From: Pseudopyrenochaeta lycopersici
Taxonomy: Eukaryota > Ascomycota > Dothideomycetes > Pleosporales > Pseudopyrenochaetaceae
DNA length: 64,000 nt
Assembly (NCBI GenBank): GCA_003313425.1
Contig: NHZP01000051.1
Span: 282,062 to 346,061, forward strand
Reading direction: 5' to 3'
The first letter of the stretch is position 1, and the number at the start of each line of letters is the position of its first letter. Positions 1-10,983 of the stretch are shown here, piece after piece. The position numbers were made by a program, and so were the translations under genes. The notes beneath the pieces are model-generated. The model was not told where the DNA came from, ran no database searches, and worked only from the letters and a program-made list of their open reading frames with translations.

Positions 1-208
1 TGCCCAGAACCAAAGACTCAGATATGCAAAGCTTTTGCCGACGCCTTCCACGACTATTATCGTAACAGTATGGCGAACATCTTTTGATCAGGGAATGATG
101 CAGATAGCTCCCAAAATCATGCTAATGAGTTGCCCTGTTTGCAATTAACTATCACTCGAAACCCCAAGATAGATTTTTCAGGACTTTGAGGAGGAATTTG
201 TCGTCGCT

Positions 209-1158
209 AATCACTGCCACCCTTTGTCAAATCTGGTGCCTATACCGAGAAGTTCGTGTGCTAATTCCAAACCTGCTGGACGTAATCATCCAGGTTCGCC
301 TAGCGGGAGATCAAGCGGTTCATAAAAGACAAGATGCTGCGTGCTCGCACCACCTTCGCTGATCGACCCAGTTTCGGAATCCGCGTGTTTAGTGTGACCT
401 GTGGATAAGACAAGGTGCCTTGCCTTGCACGATTCCAAACACTCGCCGCACGGGAAGTAGCCTGGATGCTCCAACATCCTTGTCAAAAATGAGTGGTGTC
501 AGACGAGCGTAAGCCGTGGACCTTTGGCGGTCACTCATCCACATGCCATCCTTAAAATGCAGTCAACCCAGCCTGCGCCTGTTCATACCTGCATTTCCTC
601 TACTCATCCGACCGACGACAACTCAATCATTGCCATTTTCGTGATGGAATTCCAAGCCGTAGCCAAGGCGAAGCATCTGTACCAGGTATCTCCAAACAAC
701 TCTCAGCCCTAAGCCTGACACTCACTCCTCTTGACAGCTTGACTCTCGACAATTTGACACAGCGCTATATAATGCGCTGCTTTCCATCGATGCGAGCCGA
801 GCACGATTGTACTACATGGAGTGCAGCAGGAACTCTCGGTTAGTGCAAGCTCAATTCAGGAGGCAGCGGAACTGCACAAGCATCATGAGATGAGGAATTC
901 ACTTGCCATTGCCACAAACCGCTATGAGTTGGCCACTAGTATGCTTCACAGCTGGGAGGATGGAGCAAATTTGGATGAAGCGAAAACGGATAAGCCTAGG
1001 CGAGGAAAACGAACAAGGCGTGGAACTGGCAAATAAGTAACATCATCAACAGAAACAGCAATTTTTCAACGATGGCAAGTTTTGACAAGGCTGCTATTCA
1101 CTGTTCGGTTGTGCAATGTTGTGAGCTGAGCTGTGCTGAAGGCGTGAATGTCTCCAGG
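209..1158 (+). pseudogene. Broken copy of a dispersed coiled-coil protein gene
   Basis: This 950-bp segment is the same sequence as 36608-37811 on the other strand. Both copies share an exon, an intron that starts GTATCTCC and ends TTGACAG, and a C-terminal exon ending in a basic tail. Here about 230 bp are missing near 818, which removes the coiled-coil segment and shifts the frame, so the copy cannot make the full protein. The downstream part (821-1036) is still readable as the C-terminal 71 residues. I do not recognise the family. The copy ends sharply at 1158, next to a short TGAT microsatellite. Confidence 0.7.
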
Positions 1159-1680
1159 TTTGATTGATTGATTGATTCTTACGCCACAGGGTGCCCAGAA
1201 GGCCCATAGGCTGACTATCCCATCTGACCTAATCGCTTAGACCTCGGTACGCCCACGCTTCATTCCAAGCCCAAAGCAGCTTCGTCCCTCTCGACTCTGA
1301 CCTCTCTACTCCTTGTAGTTATACCGTCCAGGACCTGCCTTACTCTTGTCCCCACGGTCCTCCGTATCCGAGAGCCGTTTCCCGACCGTCGACCTTCTCA
1401 TTACCGGCTGGCCAACTTCGAGTCCGCGAGGATAATCCCTGTGGTGGCCTGGAGGGTCCTACAGTATCGCGTTCACCTAGGCGTCCAGTGGCTATAACAA
1501 ACTCGACAGTCCTGTTGAGCACATTGATCTAGTTTCAGTTAGATTCTGCCCTTAGCACTTTCTCGCATAACGTAAGAATTGGCTGGATTAGTATATTTCA
1601 GGTGTGGGCGTAGGCGAAGGAACGGGGCAGCCGAATAGCATCCATCTGGAAATATGCAAGCTCGACTAAATTAAATGCTA
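1159..1680. other. No gene seen; short TGAT microsatellite at its left edge
   Basis: The stretch starts with about four TGAT units (1160-1178). After that I see no ORF with recognisable protein features on either strand. It is the downstream flank of the FunK1 gene, whose stop codon lies at 1681-1683. Confidence 0.5.
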
Positions 1681-4190
1681 TTACTTTAAAGTGTCTATGT
1701 CCTTCCTCGCCTGCTGAAGAACAGACTTCATGCGAGAATAGAGTTGCCGATCCTCCCCTATTGACCGCTTTCCGCCTGGGAATACCACTCTGCGCAGTTG
1801 TCGTATACAAGGGATTAGTACTTTGCAATGAGCCGTAAAATTTTTGTCCACCTCTTTATCGAACTGCTCTTGCTCAAGCACCTTTCCTGCCTTGACTTCC
1901 GCAAGTTCTCTAGTATCTTTGTAATTCCAAGACTCGTACTCGGTCCTACGCCTTGGAAGGCCTGGTCCATTCCAATGAACGCAAATCCAAAACAGCACCC
2001 AGAAGAAAGACTCCAGGTCATGCATGAAATTGTGATCCTCGTCGCCGTAAAGCGCACCGATCGCCATGAAGACTTTGGTGCCGGTTTTGCTCGGCGCTCC
2101 GGATGCATTTTCGCGGTCGATTTTAATGGCCAAGTCCAGATCGATCAAGAAACCATCATCCTCCGCCATGGTTAACATTGCATTGCCGACGGATACATCT
2201 CGGTGGAGGATCTTTGCATCTAAGAGCGACTCGTGCCCTGACAGATTAATCACAGACCAAAGAGCATCGCGCGGTACTAACCTTTTATGCCTCCAAGCAG
2301 TCCTGTCAACAGCGCTTGCGGAGAACTCGCCTCATAAATACTCTTCCCAACATCCCGCATGATGAGCCGACGATGCACACGATTGCTTTGTCGTTGCATG
2401 TCTTGCTTGACCGGTGAGTCCGAGCATGACCGTTTGGGAGGCGGCATCGATGTCTGGATGCAGCTTGATGATCTCTTTCGCGTCATGGTTCTGCTGGTCC
2501 TGGTGCTCCTTCCTCTACCCCTGCCTTGACATGAACTGCTAGACAAGACTTCGTTGGTGCCAGCCTCACATAGCGTTGGTCGTCGTTGTTGAAACGGATT
2601 CCTTCCCCCGGCGTCGCTTAGACCCTTTCGCACGTTGCCCAGGACATCGTCAACCTCACCACCGGTACGTACAGTCTCGTGATAGTAGTATCGTGCCACA
2701 TTCTTAACGCCGGCTTCTGTCGCCTCTTTGAGTAGAAGACCCTCTTCAAGCCGTTCTTCATACTCCCACGAATCCTTGATCACAAGTCCGCCTTCCGATT
2801 CGTCTCCCAGAGAACCTCTCCAGCAAGTGGTTGCCCGACCAGCGACCGAATGCTGTCTCTTCATGAGCTCTTTCAAGTAAACTTGCTCCATTTGGCCACT
2901 CCGCTGAATGTATGTGTACCTTCCTCCGTCGTCCACTATAGTAGGGTCGAAACCCAATTCTTCCTCAGACATCCACAAGTACCCTAAGATCACCGAAATA
3001 AACATCTCGGCGTCCTTGTTGATATCAAATGGCGTAGATCCCACCACTCCTAGTCGGTCAAATTCCCATAACCGCATGACCGACCCGCAGAGGGTAAAGC
3101 CCAGGACGAACCGCCGGGTATCTTGCGCGCTGAATATCTCCCGTGCATATCTCACGAGATCGAGCCAGGTACTGCTGTGGTTGTCCTCTCGTGGATTGCT
3201 CTTCAGCTCACCAGGGACGAGAATGTGAGACCAGTCATAGCTTTGTCGACCACTCTCCTCCAGCTCATTATTTGAATTGTAAGCTAGACTGACATCCAAC
3301 TTTCGCTTGCTGATCGATCCAGGAATAGGCTTGTTCGGGGTGGCAATGCAGCGTCGACGCTTCGAAGGACGGAAGTCGTGATCATTCGCAAATCGCAGAA
3401 ACCGGTCGATGTGATGGCAAAGGAATTGTAATACCACTGTCTCCTCGCAGCTATCTGGCCAGGCCACCCAGCCGACCTCCTCTTGAAACAGCGGCGGCTC
3501 CGCGTCTCTGCAACTTTGTAATACCGCCATCGTTATCTCATGAAGCCTCGGAATCTGTCCAAAGAACGTACCAAATACGTCCGGATGGTCAATCCTGAGG
3601 TTATCCTCCACCTCACTCTTGAGTATGGGATCCACATTCCTCCTCAAATCAGATGTGTCTGCGAAGCTGCCCGTGTTGAATGACCAAGGCGTCTGCTGAA
3701 AGGACGTGGTATGCGGAGGATCCGATGGCGGAGGTGTCGATGGCTTGTCGGTCGTTGTAGGTATCGATCGTACAATAGTACCGTAGACTCCCTTCCACAC
3801 AAGTTCATCGCGTTCGTTGTTAAGCACTATTTTCAGAAGGGGTATGACCTGCTTGACGTCAAAATCGTCGGAGCCGATAATGGTAGGGAATCGCAATAGG
3901 TCGCCAAACAGGTTTTTACTGCCGCTTATGGAATGTAGCAATCGAGACGCTGGGAGCGTTTGCAGCGCCGACACGAGGCTGAGCGCGAGGTTTTGGAGGC
4001 CTACACCGGTTAGAGGCAAACTCATAGGTAGTGCAATCAGCTGACCTTCGTTGCCTATCTGATCCAACGACGCTATATCCTCAGGAATACCTAGATCATG
4101 ACACGCCAAGGTAAAAGAGTCGCGAAATGCGTCCAGCCCTCTCCCAATGGGCTTTGCCTTGATTATCTCCGTTGTAGATTCGTCTGCCAT
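1681..4190 (-). CDS. FunK1-type fungal protein kinase
   Basis: Predicted Ser/Thr protein kinase of the fungus-specific FunK1 family (Pkinase_fungal). Two exons, 4190-2282 and 2237-1681, are joined by a 44-bp intron (GTTAGT...TGTCAG) that exactly restores the frame and the family motif GHESLxxAxILHRDVS; the product is about 821 aa. Visible catalytic elements are HRD near residues 648-650, the downstream Asn of VSVGN, and DLD at about 669-671 in place of DFG. The N-terminal 300 residues contain the long non-catalytic part usual for this family. A low-complexity basic Ser/Arg stretch (about residues 545-600) precedes the intron. The start at 4190 is the first ATG of the open frame (MADESTTE). 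The gene looks intact. FunK1 genes are often multicopy in ascomycetes and basidiomycetes; the substrate is unknown. The upstream 260 bp to the Copia-1 insertion hold its promoter. Confidence 0.88.
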
Positions 4191-4451
4191 GTTGGCAAAG
4201 CGCGAAAGACACTGCGCACAAGCGGCCGACGCAACAAGCTACTATATGAGGGAACGTCCATAGATGTGTGGTTACTGAGACAGCGCGTACGGAGGCGAAG
4301 GAACGCGGAAGTAGGACTTTGGGTGTGATGTGATATGCTTTTGAGGAGGTTGAAGGTGGTAGGAGCTTAGGAGGGTGGACGCGCGCTAACGGAGAATACC
4401 GCCAAGCCGGAATTTCTGCAGGCGCGCAAGGTAACGTGTTCCACCACCTGA

Positions 4452-4589
4452 TGTTGGGATTACATAAACAGACAGACCCCTGCTAGCGCCATCTCTATAT
4501 GTAGCACCCAACCGACTAGAATGAAGACAATACCTATCATGTCGATAGTCTCCTCTCCTCATCGTGCTGAAGAGCCTATAAATCCAACA
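4452..4589 (+). repeat. 5' LTR of Copia-1
   Basis: 138 bp, TGTTGGG...TCCAACA. Nearly identical to 7518-7678 except that it lacks a 23-bp segment present there. Confidence 0.93.
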
Positions 4590-4603
4590 GGTTATGAGCC
4601 CGG
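4590..4603 (+). promoter_or_regulatory. Copia-1 primer-binding site (half-tRNA type)
   Basis: The bases immediately after the LTR read GGTTATGAGCCC. This is complementary to the anticodon arm GGGCTCATAACC of eukaryotic initiator tRNA-Met. Drosophila copia is known to prime from a cleaved 5' half of that tRNA, so the same mechanism is inferred here. Confidence 0.75.
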
Positions 4604-4643
4604 GTTCTGCGCCCATTTTCATACCTGATTCGAGCTTGGCCCC

Positions 4644-5030
4644 CACTCGCAGCAATCCTCAAGCCTGCCACTCGCAGCAATCTCCAAAGCCTGCCACTCG
4701 CAGCAATCTCCAAAGCCTGCCACTCGCAGCAATCTTCAAAGCCTGCCACTCGCAGCAATCCTCAAGCCTGCCACGCGCAGCAATCTTCAAAGCCTGCCAC
4801 TCGCAGCAATCCTCAAGCCTGCCACTCGCAGCAATCTTCAAAGCCTGCCACTCGCAGCAATCCTCAAGCCTGCCACTCGCAGCAATCTTCAAAGCCTGCC
4901 ACTCGCAGCAATCCTCAAGCCTGCCACTCGCAGCAATCTTCAAAGCCTGCCACTCGCAGCAATCTTCAAAGCCTGCCACTCGCAGCAATCTCCAAAGCCT
5001 GCCACTCGCAGCATTCCCAAAGCCTGCTCC
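4644..5030 (+). repeat. 25/26-bp minisatellite in the Copia-1 leader
   Basis: About 15 tandem units, each containing CTGCCACTCGCAGCAATC followed by TTCAAAGC, TCCAAAGC or CTCAAGC. 26-bp and 25-bp units alternate irregularly. The array lies between the primer-binding site and the first ORF. It is open in several frames on both strands, which is a by-product of the repeat, not evidence for a protein. There are no unique spacers, so it is not a CRISPR array. Confidence 0.92.
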
Positions 5031-5388
5031 GGCAGCAACACCAAAAACCCGTGCGCAAACTTAGCTCTGTACAGACGACCAAGTCGTACCTCAGACAGGA
5101 GCCTTAGTACCCCTGAGCAACGAGCATGTTTCCCGGCACTCCACCGGCACCCCACCTGGGGACCGCACTCAATTTCCTTTTGCTCTGCACAGACGTTCAT
5201 CTCACAATTCAAGCAGGAACCTTCTGAGAAATAAACAAAAAAAAAATCTCCTAGCAAACACCACAAAAAATTGAAACTATTACGACCCAATTCCTTAGAC
5301 GATCACGTCATCCAAGTTTTTTTTTTTTTTCAACGGCCAGAGGCCATTGCAAGGCCCACCATAGAGGAACGTGGCCCTCGAGACATAA

Positions 5389-5745
5389 ATGCAACAAGAC
5401 CCTTTCGAGCCAAATCCAGCGCCGATGGCACCCCAGACACGAGCCCAACAACGCGGTTCCGGTACCACCAATGACGTTCCAAGCTCCTCCGGCACGATCA
5501 ACGTATCCACCAACCAAACACTCCAACCTCTATCTCATCGTCAACAGCCTCTACATGGTCCCCCTCAACGAAGACTCGAACTCGAAGAACCTGCCGTTGA
5601 AGTTGAAGTAGCCAGACTCTTCGGCTCCGGCAGCAACTACACACACACCAAGTTTCCTCAATCAACCGTGGGCTTTCCTAGAAGACATCAAAGACCGCAT
5701 CCACCAACTCGACCTCCCGCCACTGCCGTCCTTCCCACTACTTGA
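5389..5745 (+). CDS. Copia-1 gag-like N-terminal reading frame
   Basis: A 118-aa frame starting MQQDPFEPNPAPMAPQTR, rich in Pro, Gln, Arg and Ser. It lies at the position where copia gag begins, but has no zinc knuckle and no recognisable capsid region. It overlaps the start of the RT frame by about 130 bp, in the -1 register relative to it. A frameshift or an internal deletion that joined a gag start to the RT region would explain this. Function as a capsid protein is doubtful. Confidence 0.5.
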   Translation: MQQDPFEPNPAPMAPQTRAQQRGSGTTNDVPSSSGTINVSTNQTLQPLSHRQQPLHGPPQRRLELEEPAVEVEVARLFGSGSNYTHTKFPQSTVGFPRRHQRPHPPTRPPATAVLPTT

Positions 5746-7402
5746 ACAATGCAGACCTAGGAGTTGCCGACAGCTAGCTATAGAAGCCTTCCATGCCGCC
5801 GTGCCCTTTGACAACAACGATCTCGAAGCATACGGCAATACAGTCCAAGGCCAGCTGCCTGAACCCCTTGAACCCCAATCCTGCGAGCAGGCAATAAACG
5901 GTCCATATCGAGACCAATGGATCAAGGCAATGGAAGAAGAAATGAAATCCCTAAGCCTCAATTGCACATGGGACGAAGTTCCTAAGACCCAGCAGATGAA
6001 CGTACTCAGTGGCAAATGGGTATACAAGATTAAGCGAGGCCCTGACGGCGAAATCAGCAGATTTAAGGCTCGTTGGGTCGTCCGCGGGTTTGAGCAACAA
6101 CAAGGCATCGACTTCTCAGAAACCTTTGCGTCAGTAGTACGACAGAAAACCTACCGCGTGCTGTTCGCACTGGCAGCCATTCATGACTGGGAAATTGAGC
6201 AAATGGACGTTAAAACCGCCTTCCTCTACGGGCCCATTGACACCGAAGTCTTTGTAGAGCTCCCCACTGGATTCACCAAGAACGGAACAGTCTGCCGACT
6301 ACGGAAGGCCCTGTACGGTCTGAAGCAAGCCCCAAGAATCTGGTACCAAACACTCCAGAAAGCGCTACAAGAGATGGGGTTTAAGAGGTCAGCATACGAC
6401 GAGGCCGTTTTCTTGAACGGAGACACCATCCTGGTAGTCTACGTGGACGACATGCTACTGTTTGGCCCCGACAAGGAACGCATTCAACACACCAAGAATC
6501 AACTACACTCACGATTCGAAATGAGCGACGAAGGTCCCTGTAGACACTTCCTAGGCATGCAGATCTACCGAGATAGGGAGAACCGGAAGATCCGCCTAAG
6601 CCACAGCACCTACCTACGAAAGGTACTCACACGCCTAGGCCTTGACAACCTCAAGAAGAACGCAGTGCCAATGAACCCCGGGATGTTCCACAAGCCACCT
6701 GAGGACAACTACATCTGCGAGAAGAGATTACGCTACGACTACCAATCTCTGATTGGCTCTTTAATGTTCGGCATGATCGGAAGCCGACTAGACCTAGCCT
6801 ACCCGGTATCTCTGCTGAGCCGGTTCATGGTCAACCCTACACAACAGCACTATGACGCGGCAAAGAAGGTACTGCGATACGTCTCTGGAACCCTAGACCT
6901 TGCACTAGAATTCGACGGTAATAAGGACCAAGAAATCATAGGATGGTGCGATGCTGAGTGGGGATCCGACTGTACTGACAGCGTTTCGACAGAATGCTAT
7001 GTCTTCACTCTAGCAGGAGGTGCAGTCAGCTGGAAGAGCCGGAAGCAATCTGTAGTGTCGGTCTCTAGTACGGAGTCTGAGTATATGGCGCTGTTTACGG
7101 CAAGTTTAGAAGCAGCCTATCTCAAGGGACTGCTGGAAGAGCTTGGACATCCGGTTAGTCAAGGCATACTAATCTGCAGTGACAACCGAGGAGCCAAAGA
7201 CTTGGTCGACAACGCCAAGCACCATGAACGCACAAAGCATATCCGGATACGATACCATAAAACCCGGGAGCTTCAAGCCGACGGCACCGTCAGAATCAAA
7301 TGGGTGCCACGGGAAGAGAACATGGCGGACATGGGAACCAAGGCATTACCACGCGAGCCACTAGAACGCTGGCGACTAGCCGCAGGCCTCGTGCCGCTCT
7401 AA
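5613..7402 (+). CDS. Copia-1 reverse transcriptase and RNase H
   Basis: The frame is open from about 5613; an obvious start codon is missing, so it is probably reached by frameshifting or belonged to a longer polyprotein. The RT domain starts at a typical WxxAMxEE motif (about 5920) and contains KWVYKIKR, FKARWVVRGF, the MDVKTAFLYG block and the catalytic YVDDMLLFG (about 6440-6465). The RNase H domain follows, with WCDAEWGSDCTDS, SSTESEYMAL and CDNRGAKDL; the acidic residues of the active site are present. The frame ends at 7402 without interruption. Integrase and protease are not encoded. It could supply RT in trans, or be a relic that is still open by chance of youth. Confidence 0.9.
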
Positions 7403-7517
7403 CCACGACCCTTGCTGCTACTCTTTTTCTTCCTTGGATGACTTGAGAAGTTTTTTAACGAGAGCAGCATATGTACGATTGTCTCTTCCACCTTTACGGG
7501 CTCTGTCTGAGGGGGCG

Positions 7518-7678
7518 TGTTGGGATTACATAAACAGACAGACCCCTGCTAGCGCCATCTCTATATGTAGCACCCAACCGACTAGATGTCAACGATACCT
7601 TTGACAATAATGAAGACAATACCTATCATGTCGATAGTCTCCTCTCCTCATCGTGCTGAAGAGCCTATAAATCCAATA
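7518..7678 (+). repeat. 3' LTR of Copia-1
   Basis: 161 bp, TGTTGGG...ATCCAATA, preceded by the purine-rich tract GAGGGGGCG. It carries a 23-bp insertion relative to the 5' LTR (near 7586-7608). It is followed directly by the target duplication CCTGA. Confidence 0.9.
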
Positions 7679-7807
7679 CCTGATGCACGTCCCCACCTGC
7701 AACCAGCAAAATAATTGAAGCTGTACAGCCACCAACAAAAGCTATTATTTCGAGATTTTCTAGAGTCATAATTAAACCACCATATAGAAGATTTACGCAG
7801 GCTTATA

Positions 7808-9108
7808 TTACGTAATAAATCCTTGTGGCGGTCGAATAGTTCGCCCGGAGCGAGAGCTTGCATGAGCAACTACGTCAACCTCAGCAGGATCCTCATTAAC
7901 CACAACAGTCTCTGAAGCTTCAATAAGCTTGAGGCTTCGTCTCTTGCCTAATTTGAACAACTTGAGGTCGTTGTTGAGCTGTTTTTGAAGCTCACGAGCG
8001 ACCTTTTGCTCCTCGCGATAGGCAGCTTTCTGGAGCTTCAAATGCTCGCGCTCTTCCTTAGCTGTAACCCTCATCAATCGTCTCTGTTCAAGCTGCTCTG
8101 CCTTGAGAAGTTTCTGTTGCTTCCGTAGCTGAATACCCTCACTTTTTGGTGCTGGAGCTCCTCATCTTCATTATCCTTCTGCTCCTGCCGTATACGAGCT
8201 TCTTGAATCTTCTTAGGTGACCAGAAAACAGCTCCACTATGGTGTTCCTTTGGAGCTTAAAGCAGTAGAGCTTTGCCACGCTTACGGCGCTTCTTCTCAT
8301 TGATTAGAGCCTCTCTAAGCTGCTCATTTTCGTGTTGAAGTAAGGTATTTTGGACTGAGATTGTGTGGAGCGCTCGGCTAAGCTTCTGTGCCTTCAAATC
8401 GTATATATCCTCTATAGCACGCTGTAGCAATTGCTCAATCTTTCTCTAATCGCTAGCGCTGAGTACAGAGGAACTGCTGCTGCTCGAGGATGGCCGCTCA
8501 TTGCGTGGTGTTGCAGATTTGAACCTTTTGAGTATAACGCTTGGATCAAAAGGTGAGAGCCCTGTGACCTCAAACGCCTTCAAAATCGTTGTTTTAGTGA
8601 ACGGTGAGTGCCAGGCGCTATAGAATAACTTGAAGAAATCGCGTTTTGTGATCGAGGTAAATCCTTGAGCTTTGTGCATAAAGATATCGAGTTCGTCGCG
8701 GTAGGCAGCTGCGAGAGGAGCGAAGAGGCACACATCGAGCGGCTGAAGCGTATGCGTTGAATGAGGAGGTAGTACAGCGAGGAGTATCTTGTTGTTGTCG
8801 CAAATATCTATAAAATCCATGGTTACTTGAGATCCGTGGCCATCGAGGATGAGCAGCCGCCACGAGCTGCGCGGCTTAGCTTTAGTCTCGCGATTGAAGA
8901 CTTGTTTGAGCCAGCTTAGGCCAATATAATTGCTTGTCCATCCACCTGATGATGAGGTAAAGAAGGCTTCGTGTTGTGCAGCCTCAAAATCCTGTAACCA
9001 GGTATCTTGTATAGCACCAGAGGCAGCCTGGATGAGCGCTGGCGAAAGAGCTGTACCATCCGCACAGATGCAAGCTATAGTAGTAATCCACTCGCGATTA
9101 CCATCCTA
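7808..9108 (-). pseudogene. Pogo/Fot1-type DDE transposase relic (C-terminal part)
   Basis: Reading from 9108 downwards, the frame shows the second half of a pogo/Fot1 DDE transposase: an ADGT block, LILDGHGSQ (second catalytic Asp), the LPPHSTHTLQPLDVCLF block (third Asp), then the long charged coiled tail of MOLLY/pogo-type proteins. The frame is broken by stops after 8446 and near 8258 and by a shift before 8077-7808, where the tail ends. The N-terminal DNA-binding half and first Asp are missing; the relic stops dead at 9108 where a hAT fragment begins on the opposite strand. It is non-functional. Confidence 0.82.
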
Positions 9109-10652
9109 GATGATATGCCTCAGTTTTCACCTTGATGAAAAAGGCGAGATTAATGAGTACCCAATTTCGCTACCCCAACTATCAGGTAGACACACTGGAG
9201 TTAGGATTGGAGACGTGGTGCATCAGACCCTACAGAAATTTGGGATTGATGAAACGCGAGTTGGATTTTTTGTACTGGATAACGCGGAGCCAAACACAAC
9301 TGCTATTCAACACCTTGGAGAGCTATATGGCTTTAACCCAAAACACCAGCGATTACGATGTGGGCCCCATATAGTTAACATTGTTGGGCAAACAATTATA
9401 TACGGAATCGACAAGGAAGCCTTTGAAAACAATGCATCGAAACTTGTAGAAGAACTACAGCTTCTTAAGGAGTGGCGACAAGAAGGCCCTCTTGGTGAGC
9501 TTATGGACGTACTCAACTCTATCCACACATCCCAGCAATACGACTTGATTCAAGGCTTCCATCTGGAGGACGCTAAGCAATTGTCTAGAGAGGATTTCGA
9601 TGAAAAGACGTTCAAGCCTTTATCAATCGTTAAGCCAGTACCCACCCGCTGGAACTCCTTTTGCACAGCCTTCGAACGAGCTTCAGAGATCGCCTCATAA
9701 ATCGATTCGTACACGCAATATCATATCGAGAGACATAGGAAGGAGACTCGCGTCGCGCGAAAGGATCTGAAGCGAAAGAGCCTACAGTACCTTTATGGAT
9801 GAAAGGCAATGGACTTTCAGCAGCAGATTGGGCAGTAATTACTGACTACATCCGCATCTTAAAGCCATTGAAGGATGCGACTCAGAGGCTTGAGGGCAGA
9901 GGGAAATGTGGCCGATTCGGTGCAATACACGAAATTATCCCTACATTTGAATACATCCTACGCTCGTACGAAGCAATGGTTGAAGGCCTTGCTAATGTTG
10001 ATTATAATGAGCCAGATGCGCCAGAGGATCACCAGGAGTATCATATCAAGGCTGCTTGGAAGAAGCTTCGCAAGTTACTCAAAGCTTGACGATCCGCCAG
10101 CTTACTACGCCGCGACTATCCTGCATCCGTACTACAAGTTCTACTGTGATAACTCTTGGCGGAAAAACCAGGTTTGGCTTGATAACAATGAGGCCGCCTT
10201 TATGAAGCTCTGGGCTACGTACAAAGGCGATTCGGATTCAACGACTCCCCCAAAGAAAAAGGTAGCGCTTTCCGATATACAGGACCAAATTGAGCAGCTC
10301 GCGAATCCCCAGAAGAGCTCTGTCGACGATACAGACCTTGACGAGTTCGCGCGCTGGAAGAGAGATGAGCCAAATCTACCCTGGGGCCACCCGCATTCGA
10401 TTAATCCGTTTGCCTATTGGATGTCACTACGTACGACTTACCCCCAGCTCTCAAAGATGGCCCTTGACATACTATCAATTCCAGCCTCAGGCTGCGATTG
10501 CGAGCGCATGTTTTCAGAGCTTGGCGATATGTTGGAGCCACGGCGGAGGAAGCTATCTGCACATCTAATTGCAGCAATTCAATGCGTACGGGCGTGGAGG
10601 AAACACAGATTCAGGCGTTTGTACATCCGCGAGGCTTATGTTACATATAACT
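9109..10652 (+). pseudogene. hAT transposase relic
   Basis: Pieces 9110-9700, 9799-10089 and about 10085-10651 together form the C-terminal two thirds of a hAT transposase. Visible are FFVLDNAEPNTTA, the RLRCGPHIVNIVGQ block, PTRWNSF, LDDPPAYYAATILHP and the C-terminal dimerisation segment (PFAYWMSLRTTYPQLS to CDCERMFSELGD). It has an in-frame stop near 9698, a second near 9800 and frameshifts near 9790 and 10085. The N-terminal zinc finger is missing at the 9108/9109 junction with the pogo relic. The 3' end is cut by the Copia-2 LTR at 10653. The element is dead. Confidence 0.85.
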
Positions 10653-10898
10653 TGTTGACAGGTCTAGAAAGTACGGTGATATCTGATCGGAGAAACCGAA
10701 GCTTTAGACTTTTCGGTAAAACCGAGAATATCGGACTGACCGTCGGCCAGTCCGAAGAGCTGAAGTTAAGACCGTAGATATAAAGGCTAGGCTGCGCTTT
10801 GAAGAAAAAAAATAAGAGACAACTCAAAATAGAGATAATTTTAAGTCTATTGAGAATTGCATCACATGTGCCACATTAATAGAGTACTCATACCAACA
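10653..10898 (+). repeat. 5' LTR of Copia-2 (divergent variant)
   Basis: 246 bp, TGTTGACAGG...ATACCAACA. It differs from the 3' LTR at roughly 20 positions (for example around 10697-10712 and 10778-10818), far more than expected for LTRs copied in one reverse-transcription event. Confidence 0.9.
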
Positions 10899-10914
10899 GG
10901 TTATGATGCCCGGC
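10899..10914 (+). promoter_or_regulatory. Copia-2 primer-binding site
   Basis: GGTTATGATGCCCGG directly follows the LTR. It matches the Copia-1 site except for one extra T, and again pairs with the initiator tRNA-Met anticodon arm. Confidence 0.65.
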
Positions 10915-10983
10915 AGCACTACTGCTACGCCCAACCAATTGAATCTACTTCTATTTTGATTCCACGATTCTACGATCGTCAAT

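Larger units (their letters stand above)
4447..7683 (+). mobile_element. Copia-1: short Ty1/copia-like retrotransposon with target duplication
   Basis: A 3.2-kb LTR element at 4452-7678, flanked by the identical 5-bp duplication CCTGA at 4447-4451 and 7679-7683. The LTRs begin TGTTGGGATT and end ATCCAACA or ATCCAATA. A primer-binding site follows the 5' LTR directly, then a 25/26-bp minisatellite, then a short gag-like reading frame and a complete reverse transcriptase/RNase H frame. Protease and integrase are absent, so it is a deletion derivative or a non-autonomous lineage. It sits about 260 bp upstream of the FunK1 start codon. The two LTRs differ mainly by a 23-bp insertion in the 3' copy. 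Confidence 0.92.

Noticed and set aside
4644..5030. CRISPR-like array of 25/26-bp repeats
   Set aside because: The units are directly adjacent with no unique spacers and lie inside a retrotransposon leader in a eukaryotic sequence.
4594..5064. 156-aa and 109-aa ORFs over the minisatellite
   Set aside because: Both strands are open because of the repeat; there is no start context, domain or non-repetitive part.
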